DNA from: Streptomyces sp. NBC_00289 | GTDB taxonomy: Bacteria > Actinomycetota > Actinomycetes > Streptomycetales > Streptomycetaceae | Assembly: GCF_041435115.1 (NCBI RefSeq) | Contig: NZ_CP108048.1 | Span: forward strand, 1-64,000 | Length of the DNA stretch: 64,000 bases | Reading direction: 5' to 3' | In this document: one piece after another, positions 26,546 through 36,126 of the stretch | Numbering within the stretch: the stretch's first letter is position 1 | How the letters are laid out: the number at the start of each line of letters is the position of its first letter | The notes under the pieces: model-generated | Databases searched by the model: none | Seen by the model: the letters and a program-made list of their open reading frames with translations, nothing else | Told to the model about the DNA's origin: nothing | Made by a program: the position numbers and the translations under genes

Positions 26546-26617
26546 AGTTGTCAACTCGTGGCAGTGATTGCGTTCGGGGCAGGCTGGATGAGGTGGTACT
26601 GATCTTTAAGGTCTTGC

Positions 26618-27376
26618 TTGACGATCTGTCAGTTCGGGCATATGGGCGGTATGGGGACTTCGAATGCCGCGCGTTGGGGGCCGGCTGAGCGGGAGGCGCG
26701 GCGGATGCAGGCCGCCGACCTGTTCGAACAGGATGTGAGGCAGGCGCATGTGGCCCGGCTGCTGGGGGTGTCCCGGCAGGCGGTCGGCCAGTGGCATGCG
26801 GCGTGGCGGGAGGGCGGTCGTGAGGCGCTTGTGGCGCGGCCGAACGGGTCCCGCTCGTATCTGACGCCGCAGCAGGAGCAGGAGTTGCTGCGAGAGTTAC
26901 GACTCGGGGCGTCGGCGCACGGCTGGGAGGGCCAGGGCTGGACGCTCGCGCGTATCGCGCGCGTGATCGAGGAGAAGTACGGGGCGCGGTTCACGGTGCC
27001 GGGGGTGTGGTACCTCATGGACCGTCTGGGCTGGTCGTGGCAGGTTCCGAAGACGCAGGCGGTCCAGCGCGACGAGGAGGCGATCGCATGGCGCACGGAG
27101 ACGTGGCCGGCGGTGTCCCATCCGGTCAAGCCGTGACCGAGGGGCGCTGGATCGTCTTCGGGGACGAGTCCGGAGCGGCGCTCGCCGGCGTGGTGCGCCG
27201 CACCTGGGGACAGCGGGGCACCACTCCGGTGATCAAGCTGAACGGGTCGCGCGGGGACCGGGAGAACATGGTGGCGTTCGTCGCCTACAGGCCCGGGTTC
27301 GAGCCGAGGCTGCTTGTGTGGCACAAGAGTCGCGAGGGATACACCAAGGAGCACTTCCCGCTCCTGCTGACCATAA
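26618..27376 (+). pseudogene. IS630-family transposase, frameshifted and 3'-truncated
   Basis: The first frame gives the HTH part (QAHVARLLGVSRQAVGQWHA, GWTLARIARVIEEKYGARF) ending at 27136. The DDE part continues in another frame from about 27130 (EGRWIVFGDESGAALAGVVR, TWGQRGTTPVIKLNG, REGYTKEHFPLLL). After 27376 the sequence changes to an unrelated fragment before the remaining catalytic residues. IS630 elements can use programmed shifts, but the truncation makes it a pseudogene. Confidence 0.8.
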
Positions 27377-27526
27377 CTCGACCGTGTCCACCTCGGCACC
27401 TTCACCGGCCCCGCCGGCACGTTCCAGCAGGTCACCACCCCCACCAAGCCCCAGCAGGACCTGCTCGCCAAGCTCGGCATCCCTGCGCCCAGGCAGATCG
27501 CCAGCCTTCATCCCGCACCGCGCTGA
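27377..27526 (+). pseudogene. Transposase C-terminal fragment (IS1634-like)
   Basis: Reads VHLGTFTGPAGTFQQVTTPT then KPQQDLLAKLGIPAPRQIAS and a stop. The pattern is that of the C-terminus of IS1634-type transposases. It directly abuts the IS630 fragment. Confidence 0.5.
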
Positions 27527-27636
27527 CCAGCCATAACACCACCGCCTAGAGACACGCCCTCCAGGCGGTCACAGTCATGTTCCCGCAGGTCAGGCCGCAC
27601 TCTCGGCTCTCTAGGCCGCCGAATGATGTCGAACCC

Positions 27637-27786
27637 GGGCCTGAGCGGCTGGCCAGCGAGGCATCATTCGCCGCCTTGTGCGGTGTCAGTGCGGTCGAGC
27701 AGTCCTCCGGCAAGACCCAGCGCCGGCGGTTGAACCGCGGCGGTAACCGCCAGGCCAACGCTGCCCTCTACCGGATCGTCGTGACA
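27637..27786 (+). pseudogene. IS110-family transposase fragment
   Basis: Reads PERLASEASFAALCGVSAVE and RRRLNRGGNRQANAALYRIV, the Tnp_20 part of an IS110 transposase of a different subgroup from the gene at 10491. It stops where the next IS3 fragment begins. Confidence 0.75.
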
Positions 27787-27790
27787 GCAT

Positions 27791-27895
27791 CGCTTCTACA
27801 ACACCAACCGACTACACAGCGTGTGCGGATACCGCAGTCCGATCGACTACGACCACGACCACCGAGCCAACTCCGCCTTGGGGCTGGCCGCATAG
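27791..27895 (+). pseudogene. IS3-family OrfB tail fragment
   Basis: 34 codons, RFYNTNRLHSVCGYRSPIDY and a stop at 27893-27895, typical of the IS3 OrfB C-terminus. It is followed by a terminal-repeat-like stretch before the LuxR gene. Confidence 0.7.
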
Positions 27896-27954
27896 AAGAT
27901 CTCCACAGTCCGAGGGGATTGACACCTCAGCCAACCACCCGAACCCCGCGGGAG

Positions 27955-30651
27955 TCACTGCTTGACATCCATAGGGGCATCAGCGCCCCTGCGGAGTGCA
28001 TGGGCCAGCTCCTGGCGGCTGGTGACGCCGAGCTTGCCGTAGATCCGGCGGAAGTGGTTGTCGACCGTACGCACCGAGAGGGTCAGAGCAGTTGCAATGT
28101 CCTTGCTAGTGGCACCGGTGACGGCGAGTTGGGCAACCTGCTGCTCTCGCGGGGTGAGCGGAATTGCGGCAATGGCGGTGGCCAGGAGCGGCGTGCGGAG
28201 GCCCGGACAACGGGATGCTGCGGCTTCTGCCCGCGTGGCCGCCGCCGTGGCGCGGCGGGACTCGCCGGCCTGCTGCCACGTTGTGGCTGCGGCGGTGGCG
28301 GCTTCGGCGGCCAGAAGGTCCGCGCCGATTACTTCCAATTCGCTGGTGACATCAAGGAGATCAATCGGAGCGCTGGCTGCCAGGGCTGCGGCGAGGTGGG
28401 CCCGGGCGGGAGCGAAAGCTCCGTCGCATGTGTGAGTGAGTTCGGTCAGCCGGTCGGTAACGTCGTTCGCGCCCCCGAGGCGGGCGATGTCTGTGAGGAG
28501 CAGTGCCTCGGAAGTGAAGTGGCCCATGTCGCGCGCGGCTTCGGCGGCATCGACTAGCACGGCGCGCGCGCGAGGTTGTTGCCCACGAGCCGCTTGGAGC
28601 CAGGCCTCGGCGAGGCACTCTTCAGCCGTGAACATGCCAAAGGGAGGGTGGGTCGTGGCTTCGGCCCACGTGGCCTCTGCCGTTTCACGGTCATCGAGGA
28701 GTACTGCGGACGCGGCCAGGCCGGCCAGCACGGGACGCAACGCTCTGGTTTGGTGGTGGGCGCGGCACAATGCGGCGGATTCGGCATACCAGTGGCGGGC
28801 AAGGGCGCAGTGTCCGGCCATAAGCTCGGCGCGGGCAATGAAGAGCGCTGTCCAGATCTCGGGCACGGGCGCTCGGGCTGCCACAAGGTCAGCAAAGGCG
28901 CGCTCTCCAACTTCGCGGGCTTCAGCCAGTTTGCCGGCCTCAGACAGTGCGACGACCAGGGGGGCCAGTTGTGTGGCCGGAGGTGGCCGGAGAGCTTGCT
29001 TGTCTACGCGAAGGTTTGCGCTGTAGGCATCCTCTGCCCACTTCACCGCTTCAGAGGTGCGACCCATCAGCGCCAGTCCCATGGTCTTCAAAGACGCTCC
29101 GTGCAGCCAGGTGTTGATATCCGGTGCCTGTTCGACATCGGCCCCCAGTTGGTTCAGCAGAGCCATACCCTGCTCGAATTGGCCGGACGCGATCCGAATA
29201 GCGCCTTCTATGGTGTGCAGTACTTGGCGCCCGGCCGCACTGGTCACCTGCGTGCGAGCGGCTTCGTTGACCGCCAGCGCTTTCGCCGTGCGGGCTGCTC
29301 CCCAGAAGAGGTTCGTGCTTCGGATGTTCGTTACCAGCAGCTTGTCTTCCTCACCAACGACTTGAGCATCAGCCTTGGCCAAGACAGCCTCGGCTTTGCT
29401 GTTCTGGCCCAGTTCGAAGAGCGCCTCGCCGTGCAGGAGGCGCGTTGCGGTGGTCTGGTGCTCTGCCGGTACGGCTTGAAGAAGGGAAATGACGTGGGGG
29501 TAGTCGTGCGCATGGCGGGCCAGGACGGCCGCCTGAAGCAGCAGGCTGGTATCTGCAGTACCAGTAGCAGCCAGCCGCCAGGAGGCGATGCGCAGCAGAT
29601 CTGCCCGACGGCGTGCGCCATGGGCCTCGATCCGCTGCGCCTGCTGCAGCAGCAACTCGCCAAAGCGCTGGGCAGGGATCCCGTCGCGGAGGACTTCCCC
29701 GTAGAGGGGGTGTGCGAGTGCCACATCGGCGCGCCGCCGCTCCTCGATGACCCGCAGCAGTCCAGCGCGTTCCAGGTCGGTCAGGATCTGCAGGTCGGCA
29801 ACGCTGCGGACATCTGTCAGGGAAAGCGGACCGCACAAGGCCAGTACCTCTAGCACCGGCCGTCCGGCCGCACCGGCCGCTGCCAGCCTGGCCTCGATCA
29901 GCTCCGCCAGCCGTGGAGTACCCAGTAGCCGACCTTCGGCAAGCTCCCACACTTCCCCGTCACTGGACAGTGCCCCCGAGCCCAATGCGCCCAGCACCAG
30001 TTCCCGCAGGTACAGCACGTTCCCGCCCGAGGCGGTGAAGAGCTCATGCACCGTACGTCGCCCTATCGGACCCTCCAAGACTCGGGCCAGCAGCGCTTCT
30101 ACTTGCCGCTCGTCCAGTTCGGCCAGAACCACCCGACGCACGGCGTCACTGTGCCCCAGCGCCTCCACTGCTTCCCCCAGCCGCTCGCCTGAGCGGATTG
30201 TGCCGATCAGCCGGATCGCGCCGGCGTCCATCAACTGGCGCAGCAGCATCGCTGATGTTGCGTCGAGGAGATGCAGGTCATCGACGAAGATCACCCACCG
30301 CTTCCGTTCCGGCTTGCCCGCCTGGCCCTGACCGGCAAGCGCGCGCCCAACAGCGGCGAAACCCGCCACTGGATTTGACATGTCCACACCCGCGGGAAGG
30401 AGGTGTGCAATCGCTCCCAGTGGCACTGCCGCCAATGCCGTACTGGCCACGGCCCGCCCGCCGCGAAGCCCTCCGTGTACGGCCAGCGCGAGACACTCCT
30501 CCGCCAACCGAGACTTCCCCACCCCTGCCGAGCCATACACCATAAACCCCTGGCCCCGCCGGTCAGTCAACGCTCCTTCGAATGCTGCCAACTCCGCCTC
30601 TCGGCCTTGCAGCGGCCATCGCGTCGCCTGATCCAACCCGTCCACGGTCAT
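27955..30651 (-). CDS. Large ATP-binding LuxR-family (LAL) transcriptional regulator
   Basis: 898 residues. The N-terminal AAA/NTPase has Walker A YGSAGVGKS (about 39-47) and Walker B WVIFVDDLHLLD (about 119-130). A long helical middle (400-800) resembles TPR repeats. The C-terminal LuxR HTH is LTPREQQVAQLAVTGATSKD, then LSVRTVDNHFRRIYGKLGV. LAL proteins usually activate a nearby biosynthetic or catabolic operon in response to ATP and a ligand. No such operon is beside it; both flanks are IS remnants, so it is an orphan. The gene appears intact. Start ATG 30651 lies at the family start. Confidence 0.88.
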   Translation of the reverse strand: MTVDGLDQATRWPLQGREAELAAFEGALTDRRGQGFMVYGSAGVGKSRLAEECLALAVHGGLRGGRAVASTALAAVPLGAIAHLLPAGVDMSNPVAGFAAVGRALAGQGQAGKPERKRWVIFVDDLHLLDATSAMLLRQLMDAGAIRLIGTIRSGERLGEAVEALGHSDAVRRVVLAELDERQVEALLARVLEGPIGRRTVHELFTASGGNVLYLRELVLGALGSGALSSDGEVWELAEGRLLGTPRLAELIEARLAAAGAAGRPVLEVLALCGPLSLTDVRSVADLQILTDLERAGLLRVIEERRRADVALAHPLYGEVLRDGIPAQRFGELLLQQAQRIEAHGARRRADLLRIASWRLAATGTADTSLLLQAAVLARHAHDYPHVISLLQAVPAEHQTTATRLLHGEALFELGQNSKAEAVLAKADAQVVGEEDKLLVTNIRSTNLFWGAARTAKALAVNEAARTQVTSAAGRQVLHTIEGAIRIASGQFEQGMALLNQLGADVEQAPDINTWLHGASLKTMGLALMGRTSEAVKWAEDAYSANLRVDKQALRPPPATQLAPLVVALSEAGKLAEAREVGERAFADLVAARAPVPEIWTALFIARAELMAGHCALARHWYAESAALCRAHHQTRALRPVLAGLAASAVLLDDRETAEATWAEATTHPPFGMFTAEECLAEAWLQAARGQQPRARAVLVDAAEAARDMGHFTSEALLLTDIARLGGANDVTDRLTELTHTCDGAFAPARAHLAAALAASAPIDLLDVTSELEVIGADLLAAEAATAAATTWQQAGESRRATAAATRAEAAASRCPGLRTPLLATAIAAIPLTPREQQVAQLAVTGATSKDIATALTLSVRTVDNHFRRIYGKLGVTSRQELAHALRRGADAPMDVKQ

Positions 30652-30722
30652 CGCGCTTCCCTCACATCAAAGGACATGCGGATATATATGACTCATCACC
30701 ACGTTACTCGCCTGAGACGAAA

Positions 30723-30816
30723 CTGAACCGTTCCGGGTTCGGAAGAGACTCGATCATTTGAGAGGATCGAGTCATGGCACGCCCTTCCCAGTACCCGCTT
30801 GAGCTGCGCCGTCGGG
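30723..30816 (+). pseudogene. IS3-family left end and OrfA start
   Basis: Begins with the terminal repeat TGAACCGTTCCGGGTTCGG and has an ATG at 30774 opening MARPSQYPLELRRRV, the start of an IS3 OrfA. It ends after about 14 codons at the edge of an IS256 remnant. The same terminal repeat occurs at 26286. Confidence 0.65.
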
Positions 30817-30851
30817 TCTGTCTAATTAACGGCTGATCTTGGTTTGGTTGG

Positions 30852-31325
30852 TCAGTTGCTGCTCGGTGTGAGCCGGACTTCGAAGGCGATCTGGAAGGCG
30901 TTTAGCGGCGCCTTCCAGCGGATCGTCCAGCGTCGTTGGCCCTTGCCGGTGGGGTCCAGGCTCATCAGCGCCAGATAGACGCACTTCAGTGCCGCGTTCT
31001 CCGACGGGAAGTGGCCGCGGGCTCTGACGGCCTTGCGGATGCGCGCGTTGACGCTCTCGATGGCGTTCGTTGAGCAGATCACTTTGCGGATCTCGACGTG
31101 GAAGGCAAGGAAGGGGACCATCTCGGCCCACGCGTCGGACCACAGCTTGATCACGGCCGGATACTTGCCGCCCCACTTCTCGGAGAACTGCAGGAACCGC
31201 TCGGTCGCGGCGGCCTCGCTCGGGGCGGTGTAGACGGGCCTGAGGTCCCGGGCGACCTTGTCCCAGTCCTGCCGGGGACACGTAGCGGATGCTGTTGCGG
31301 ATCAAGTGGACGATGCACGTCTGCC
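30852..31325 (-). pseudogene. IS256-family transposase, C-terminal fragment
   Basis: Carries TCIVHLIRNSIRYVS, then with one extra base the frame shifts, and FLQFSEKWGGKYPAVIKLWS, CSTNAIESVNARIRKAVRA and the end WKAPLNAFQIAFEVRL follow. The shift is in TCCCCGG near 31275. Its outer end (TCTGTCTAATTAACGGC, 30818-30834) resembles the outer right end of IS256 copy B. Confidence 0.8.
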
Positions 31326-31329
31326 CGCC

Positions 31330-31576
31330 CGGACGGCCAGGCGCCGGAGGCGTTCGGCCGGTTCGAAGCCACGCGCCCGAACGAACTCTGGGTCGGCGAC
31401 GCACTGCACGGCCCGAAGATCGCAGGTCACAAGGCATATCTCTTCGCGTTCGTGGACGACAACAGCCGGGCGGTGGTCGGGCACCGCTGGGGCGGCGCCG
31501 AGGACAGCGTCCGCCTCGCCGCGGCGCTTCGGCCGGCGCTGGCGGCGCGCGGGGTCCCCGAGGGCGTCTATGTCGA
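31330..31576 (+). pseudogene. Integrase-core transposase, internal fragment
   Basis: Reads APEAFGRFEATRPNELWVGD, GHKAYLFAFVDDNSRAVVGH and LAARGVPEGVYVDY, the rve core of an IS481/IstA-like DDE transposase with two catalytic Asp. Both ends are lost. It stops at the first TTATGCCGA repeat. Confidence 0.75.
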
Positions 31577-31658
31577 TTATGCCGAGGTTGGGGTTATGCC
31601 GATCTCGGTGTGAACCGGCTGGCCATGGCCTGTGCAGCCGGTGACGACATCGGCATAA
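31577..31658. repeat. TTATGCCGA repeats, left end of a tyrosine-recombinase element
   Basis: Two direct copies of TTATGCCGA (31577-31585, 31594-31602) and one inverted copy (31650-31658) precede the tyrosine recombinase gene. The first copy starts exactly where the preceding transposase fragment is cut. This fits the terminal repeats of a RIT-type (recombinase-in-trio) element. Confidence 0.55.
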
Positions 31659-31701
31659 TCCGTCGATGCTTCCTTCAAGGGACTCCACCGAAGGAGGCAC
31701 G

Positions 31702-32103
31702 ATGAGTTCGCCGATCAGCAAGGTGGCCGAAGTACGCGTACCGGGGCCGTTGGCTCCGTTCGCGTCAGGGTTCAAGTCCGCGCTGCTGGCGGCGGGTTAC
31801 ACGCCGCTGTCAGCGGTAGTCCAGCTGCGGCTGATGGTCCATCTGAGCCGCTGGCTCGAAGTGCGGGGGCTGTCCGCGGCGGATCTGACCACGAAGCGAG
31901 TCGAGACGTATCTGGCCTCCCGCCGGGCCGCAGGCTACCGGGGGTTGACGACCAGGCGTGGGCTGACCCCCTTGCTCACCCATCTGAACAGGCAGAACGC
32001 GCTGCCGGGTGAGGAACCACGAGCACCCGGGGCGGCCGCCCAGGCCCTGGTGGCCGCGTTCGAGCGGTACTTGCGCGTGGAGCGGGGGGCGAACTCGCGG
32101 CAG
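31702..32103 (+). pseudogene. Tyrosine recombinase, N-terminal fragment (RitA-like)
   Basis: Starts MSSPISKVAEVRVPGPLAPF after AAGGAGG and contains LMVHLSRWLEVRGLSAADLT, ETYLASRRAAGY and the SAM-like N-terminal core-binding domain. The catalytic domain with R-H-R-Y is missing; homology ends near VERG at about 32090. The arm resembles the first recombinase of RIT elements. From about 32104 to 32364 I see only scraps, including an IS256-end-like stretch near 32237-32275. Confidence 0.7.
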
Positions 32104-32397
32104 CGCCGAACCAGTGAACCTGAAACCACGTCAACCTGTTCTGACCTGCTAGTCAGCCACTCCTGCGCAGCGGGGAACCTCACCGCAGCCAAGCCCACGG
32201 GCGCGAGCGTCAGCCAGTCCTCAACGCCATGGATAACCGGGCAACGATGGCGTCCCGCCAAGTGGTGTAGCCGATCAAGCTGACAGAATCCCCAGGTCGC
32301 GACCCCAATCGCCCCCGCCGGAGGCCCTGTTGAGGATCGCCGGGCCGGGACCAGCGGTAATCGCACGGTTCTCCCGCACACGGCTTTCCGACATCGT

Positions 32398-33263
32398 TCA
32401 CCGGCTGGCATGCGCCGTCACCCAGTGCACGTTCCCGCTGAGGCGGAAGACCCCGAGTCGCGTAAGCCATTCCCCGTTGTAGCGGGTGGCCCAGTTGCGG
32501 CCCTTCAGGCCGTGTTTGCGGCTGGCGAAGATCGCCAGCCGCTCGTGGAGATAGCGGTCCACCGCGTTGAACTTCCGACTGGAATGCCCGTTACGGAAGT
32601 ACCCGGTCCATCCCCGCAGCACGGGGTTGAGATCGGCCACCACGGCAGCCACCGACCGCTCGGTCCGGGACCGGGAAGTCGCCGCGCGGATCTTGTCCCG
32701 CAACACCCCCAACGCCCGCACTGACGGCCAGCGCTGCAAGTAGAACTTGCCACGCCACTTCCACGACTCCATCTTGCGGTGGTGGAAGCCGAGGAACTCA
32801 AAGCCCTGTCCGCCCCGGGTGAGGCAGACGATGCCGGACTTCTCCGGATGCAACCGCATCCCGAGCTCGCCCAGCACCTCCGCCGCCAGTTCACGTGCCT
32901 GTTCGGCCCGCTGCCTGGTCGGCGACAGGACCACGAAGTCATCGCAGTAGCGCACCAGCGTCCCCAGCCGCCCGCCTCGCTCCTGCCACGCCTCGTCGAG
33001 GACGTGCAGGGCGATATTGGCGAGCAACGGGGAAATCGGTGAGCCCTGTGGGGTTCCCGCCCCGGTCGGGGACGTCACCCCACCCTCCAGCACTCCCATC
33101 CGCAGCCACGCCCGGATCAGCTTCAACATCGACCGGTCCGCCACCCGCCGCTCAAGCTGAGCGGTCAGGGCGTCGTGCCCAATCGTCCCGAAACAGTCCC
33201 GGATATCGGCCTCGAACACCCACTCCCGACCTTGGTTCGCCGCAACGCGCACAGCCTCACACG
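32398..33263 (-). pseudogene. ltrA: Group II intron reverse transcriptase/maturase, C-terminal piece
   Basis: Contains VFEADIRDCFGTIGHDALTA, GTPQGSPISPLLANIALHVL, the YCDD active site (VRYCDDFVVL) and the maturase X domain (LNPVLRGWTGYFRNGHSSRK), with a stop at 32398-32400. It begins at the 9-bp duplication CCTCACACG (33255-33263) made by the IS256-type insertion, and the upstream codons are found at 35990-36113. Confidence 0.88.
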
Positions 33264-33291
33264 GTCACGTCCCCTGTGATGGTGTAGGCGA

Positions 33292-33581
33292 TCAATCCTC
33301 CGTAGTGTTCGGGGTGTTGGGGAGTGCATGGGTGGTGTGGTCGGCGTGTTCGGCGGCGTAGATGGCAGTCATGCTGCCTTCGGACAGGTAGCGGCGGGGG
33401 AAGGCGATCCATTCGTCGTGCATCTCGCTGAGCACGGCGGTGACCAGCCGCTCGAGGGCGGCCGGGTTGGGGAAGACCTGCACGACGTCGGTGCGGCGCT
33501 TGATCTCGCGGTTGATCCGCTCCAGGGGATTTGAAGACTGGATCTTCTTCCAATGCGAGATGGGAAAGGCAGCGAAGGCGG
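33292..33581 (-). pseudogene. IS256-type transposase, C-terminal piece
   Basis: Reads FAAFPISHWKKIQSSNPLER, INREIKRRTDVVQVFPNPA and DEWIAFPRRYLSEGSM, the tail of a mutator transposase with the Glu-containing block. It continues the N-terminal piece at 34872-35830 exactly across the IS3 insertion (KEDLTA then FAAFP). Confidence 0.88.
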
Positions 33582-33647
33582 TGAGGGGCCCCGAAGTTTC
33601 CGGACAGGGACCCAATAGGGTTGTCCTGAACAGGAAACGAGGAAGAA

Positions 33648-33938
33648 GTGGCGCCACCCAGTAAGTACTCGCCGGAGTTCCGTGAGGAAGCAGTCCAGAT
33701 CGCGTTGAGGTCAAGCAAGACGATCTCCGAAGTTGCCCGGGAGCTTGAGCTGAACTCGGAGACGCTACGCGGCTGGGTGAAGAAGCACCAGAAGCAGCAG
33801 GAGCCGGATCCCGATGCAGAATTGACGGTGAACGAGCGGGTACGCCTGAAGGAACTCGAACGGCGGAACCGTGAGCTGGAGATGGAAAACTCCTTCCTGA
33901 AAAAATGCGCGGCGTACTTCGCGAAGGATCCCCGGTAG
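33648..33938 (+). CDS. IS3-family OrfA
   Basis: 96 residues. HTH_Tnp_1 domain MAPPSKYSPEFREEAVQIAL, ISEVARELELNSETLRGWVK, and a leucine-zipper-like end RLKELERRNRELEMENSFLKK. A run of six A (33900-33905) near the end in LKKCAAYF offers a slippery site for the -1 shift into orfB. Start ATG-like codon at 33648 lies 8 bases after GAGGAAGAA. Confidence 0.88.
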   Translation: MAPPSKYSPEFREEAVQIALRSSKTISEVARELELNSETLRGWVKKHQKQQEPDPDAELTVNERVRLKELERRNRELEMENSFLKKCAAYFAKDPR

Positions 33939-34828
33939 CAAGCAAGTACGAGTTCATCGATGAGATGCGGCTCGACACTGCGGAGTGCGCATACAGCGTC
34001 GAGTTCATGTGCGGCAGACTCGGCGTCTCCAGATCCGGCTACTACGACTGGCGATCCCGCCCGGAATCCGCGACGGCACAGCGGCGCGAGGAACTGAAAT
34101 TGCTCATCAAGAAAGCCTTCGACATTTCCGACAGCACCTACGGCCACCGTCGCATCCAAGCCCAGCTGCACCGCTGGGGCATCAGCGTCGGCCTGGAACT
34201 GGTCCGCCGCCTGATGCGCGAGCTGGGACTTGAGTCCTGCCAGCCACAGCCGAAGAGGTTCAACCTCACCAAGGCCGCGGCCGGCCAAGTGCCGGACCTC
34301 GTCGGCCGCAACTTCACCGCGGACGCACCCGGCGAAAAGCTCGTCGGTGACATTACTTATATCGGGACCGGGGAAGGCTGGCTGTACCTCGCGACGGTAA
34401 TCGACTGCTGCACGAAGGAAGTCATCGGTTACGCGATGGACGACCACTACCAAACCCCACTGATATCCAAGGCGATCCGTAACGCGGCACGGAACAGGAA
34501 CCTCTCGGCCGACGCGATATTTCACTCGGATCGCGGAAGTAACTACATGTCAGCCGAGTTCGGGAGGACGCTGGACCGGTTCGGGCTCCGCAGATCTGCC
34601 GGCCGCACCGGGATCTGTTTCGACAACGCCATGGCCGAATCATTCTTCGGCGCCCTGAAGAACGAGCGCGTATCAAGGGTGACTTACCTGACCCGCGAGG
34701 TCGCCCGGCAGGACATCACTCGCTACATCGAATTCTGGTACAATCGCAAACGCCTCCACTCGGCGGTGGGGTACCGCCCTCCACGCGAAGTCCATGCCGA
34801 GTACGAGAAGTTGCGAATCGCCGCGTGA
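33905..34828 (+). CDS. IS3-family OrfB transposase
   Basis: 307 residues in the -1 frame relative to orfA. HTH_21 (SDSTYGHRRIQAQLHRWGIS) and rve core with Asp in KLVGDITYIGTGEG, Asp in FHSDRGSNYMSAEFG and Glu in NAMAESFFGALKNERV, then HSAVGYRPPREV. The likely product is OrfAB made by -1 slippage at the A6 run. Frame is complete, so the copy may be active. Confidence 0.92.
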   Translation: MRGVLREGSPVASKYEFIDEMRLDTAECAYSVEFMCGRLGVSRSGYYDWRSRPESATAQRREELKLLIKKAFDISDSTYGHRRIQAQLHRWGISVGLELVRRLMRELGLESCQPQPKRFNLTKAAAGQVPDLVGRNFTADAPGEKLVGDITYIGTGEGWLYLATVIDCCTKEVIGYAMDDHYQTPLISKAIRNAARNRNLSADAIFHSDRGSNYMSAEFGRTLDRFGLRRSAGRTGICFDNAMAESFFGALKNERVSRVTYLTREVARQDITRYIEFWYNRKRLHSAVGYRPPREVHAEYEKLRIAA

Positions 34829-34871
34829 AATAAACGGTCAGAAGCCTGTCCGGAAAACGCGAGGCCCCTCA

Positions 34872-35830
34872 GCGGTCAGGTCCTCCTTGGCGTCCAGGAG
34901 CATCTGCCTGACCTTGGGAAACTGCTGCCCGAGCATGTCGGCCACCGCATCGAGTGGGTGATGGACGGCTTCGGCGGTGGGCTGGATGAAGATGGTGCGG
35001 ATGGTCGCCGCGACCATTTCCCCGGATTCCTTGGGGATCACGGAAAACACATTCCTCAAGAAATGGACACGACAACGCTGCCAGGCGGCACCGAGCATGA
35101 CCTTGCGGATCGCTGCCACCAGGCCGCTGTGACTGTCGGAGATGACCAGACGGACCCCGCCCAGGCCGCGTTCGCGCAAGGAGCGCAGGAACTCGCTCCA
35201 GAACGCTTCGGTCTCGCTGTCACCGACCATCACACCCAGCACCTCACGGCCGCCGTCCTCACTGATGCCGGTGGCGATGACCACGGCCTGGGAGACGATC
35301 CGGTGGTTCACGCGCACCTTGCAGTAGGTGGCGTCCAGGTAGAGGTAGGGGAAGCGGCTGTGATCCAGGGGCCGGCCGCGGAAGACCGTGAGCTGTTCGT
35401 CCAGGTCACCGCAGATCCGTGAGACCTCGCTCTTGGAGATTCCGCTGTCCGCGCCGAGCGCCTTGACCAGGTCGTCGACCGAGCGGGTGGACACCCCGTG
35501 CACGTATGCCTCCATGATGACGGCGTAGAGCGCCTGGTCGATGCGGCGCCGCCGTTCCAGCAGGCTGGGGAAGAAGCTGCCGCTGCGCAGCTTCGGTATC
35601 GCCAGGTCCAGATCGCCGGCCTGGGTGGCCAAGGTCTTCTCCCGGTGGCCGTTGCGGAAGGCGGTGCGGGCTTCGGTGTGCTCGTTCCACTGGGCGCTGA
35701 TCCGGCCGCTGAGCTCGGCCTCGATCAGCTCTTGCAGCATGCGCTCGGCGACGTTGCGGACGAGCTCGATCCCGTCCGCCGTGCGTAGTGACTCCAGCAG
35801 GCGTTGTAGGTCAGACTGGGACAAGGCCAT
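34872..35830 (-). pseudogene. IS256-type transposase, N-terminal piece
   Basis: Starts MALSQSDLQRLLESLRTADG after GGAGGTGCCCG and holds RTAFRNGHREKTLAT, YLYLDATYCKVRVNHRIVSQ with the first Asp and VRLVISDSHSGLVAAIRKVM with the second. It is complete up to AKEDLTA where IS3 enters. The RBS is well placed. Confidence 0.88.
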
Positions 35831-35989
35831 CGGGCACCTCCAGGGTTGAACTGGCCGTTCACCAGGGAGATTTGCACGGTGGCCTGCCTCATGCGCAGGG
35901 AGCGGAGACCGTCACCGGATGCACGCCCCGGGCACCCGCCCGCGCACACCCGCACGGTGATCGCCTACACCATCACGCGGGACGCCATC

Positions 35990-36113
35990 CCTCACACGCG
36001 TCAATCGCGGACCGTTTCGGCCGGAACCCATAGCTCGCCTCGGTGAACCCAGCCTCGAAGACCGGTTCGAGAACCAGCTTCGCGGCCGTCATCACCACCC
36101 GGTCCGCCACAGT
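35990..36113 (-). pseudogene. ltrA: Group II intron reverse transcriptase, middle piece
   Basis: About 40 codons, [40 protein letters not shown], which is RT domain 1-2. It lies between the serine-recombinase element and the IS256-type element and joins to both outer pieces without loss of frame. Confidence 0.85.
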
Positions 36114-36126
36114 GGGCATGGTGGCT

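Larger units (their letters stand above)
33582..34871 (+). mobile_element. IS3-family element (1290 bp)
   Basis: Starts TGAGGGGCC and ends GGCCCCTCA; both termini share CCGGACAGG further in. It has a 4-bp target duplication GCGG (33578-33581, 34872-34875). Two overlapping genes orfA and orfB are intact. It is the innermost and therefore youngest element of the nest. Confidence 0.9.
33264..35989 (-). mobile_element. IS256-family element (second type), split by IS3
   Basis: Flanked by CCTCACACG at 33255-33263 and 35990-35998. Both inner ends carry TGATGGTGTAGGCGATCA. It differs from IS256 copies A and B. Its transposase gene is cut by an IS3 element at 33582-34871. Removing it restores the RT frame (DACEAVRVAA). 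Confidence 0.85.
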
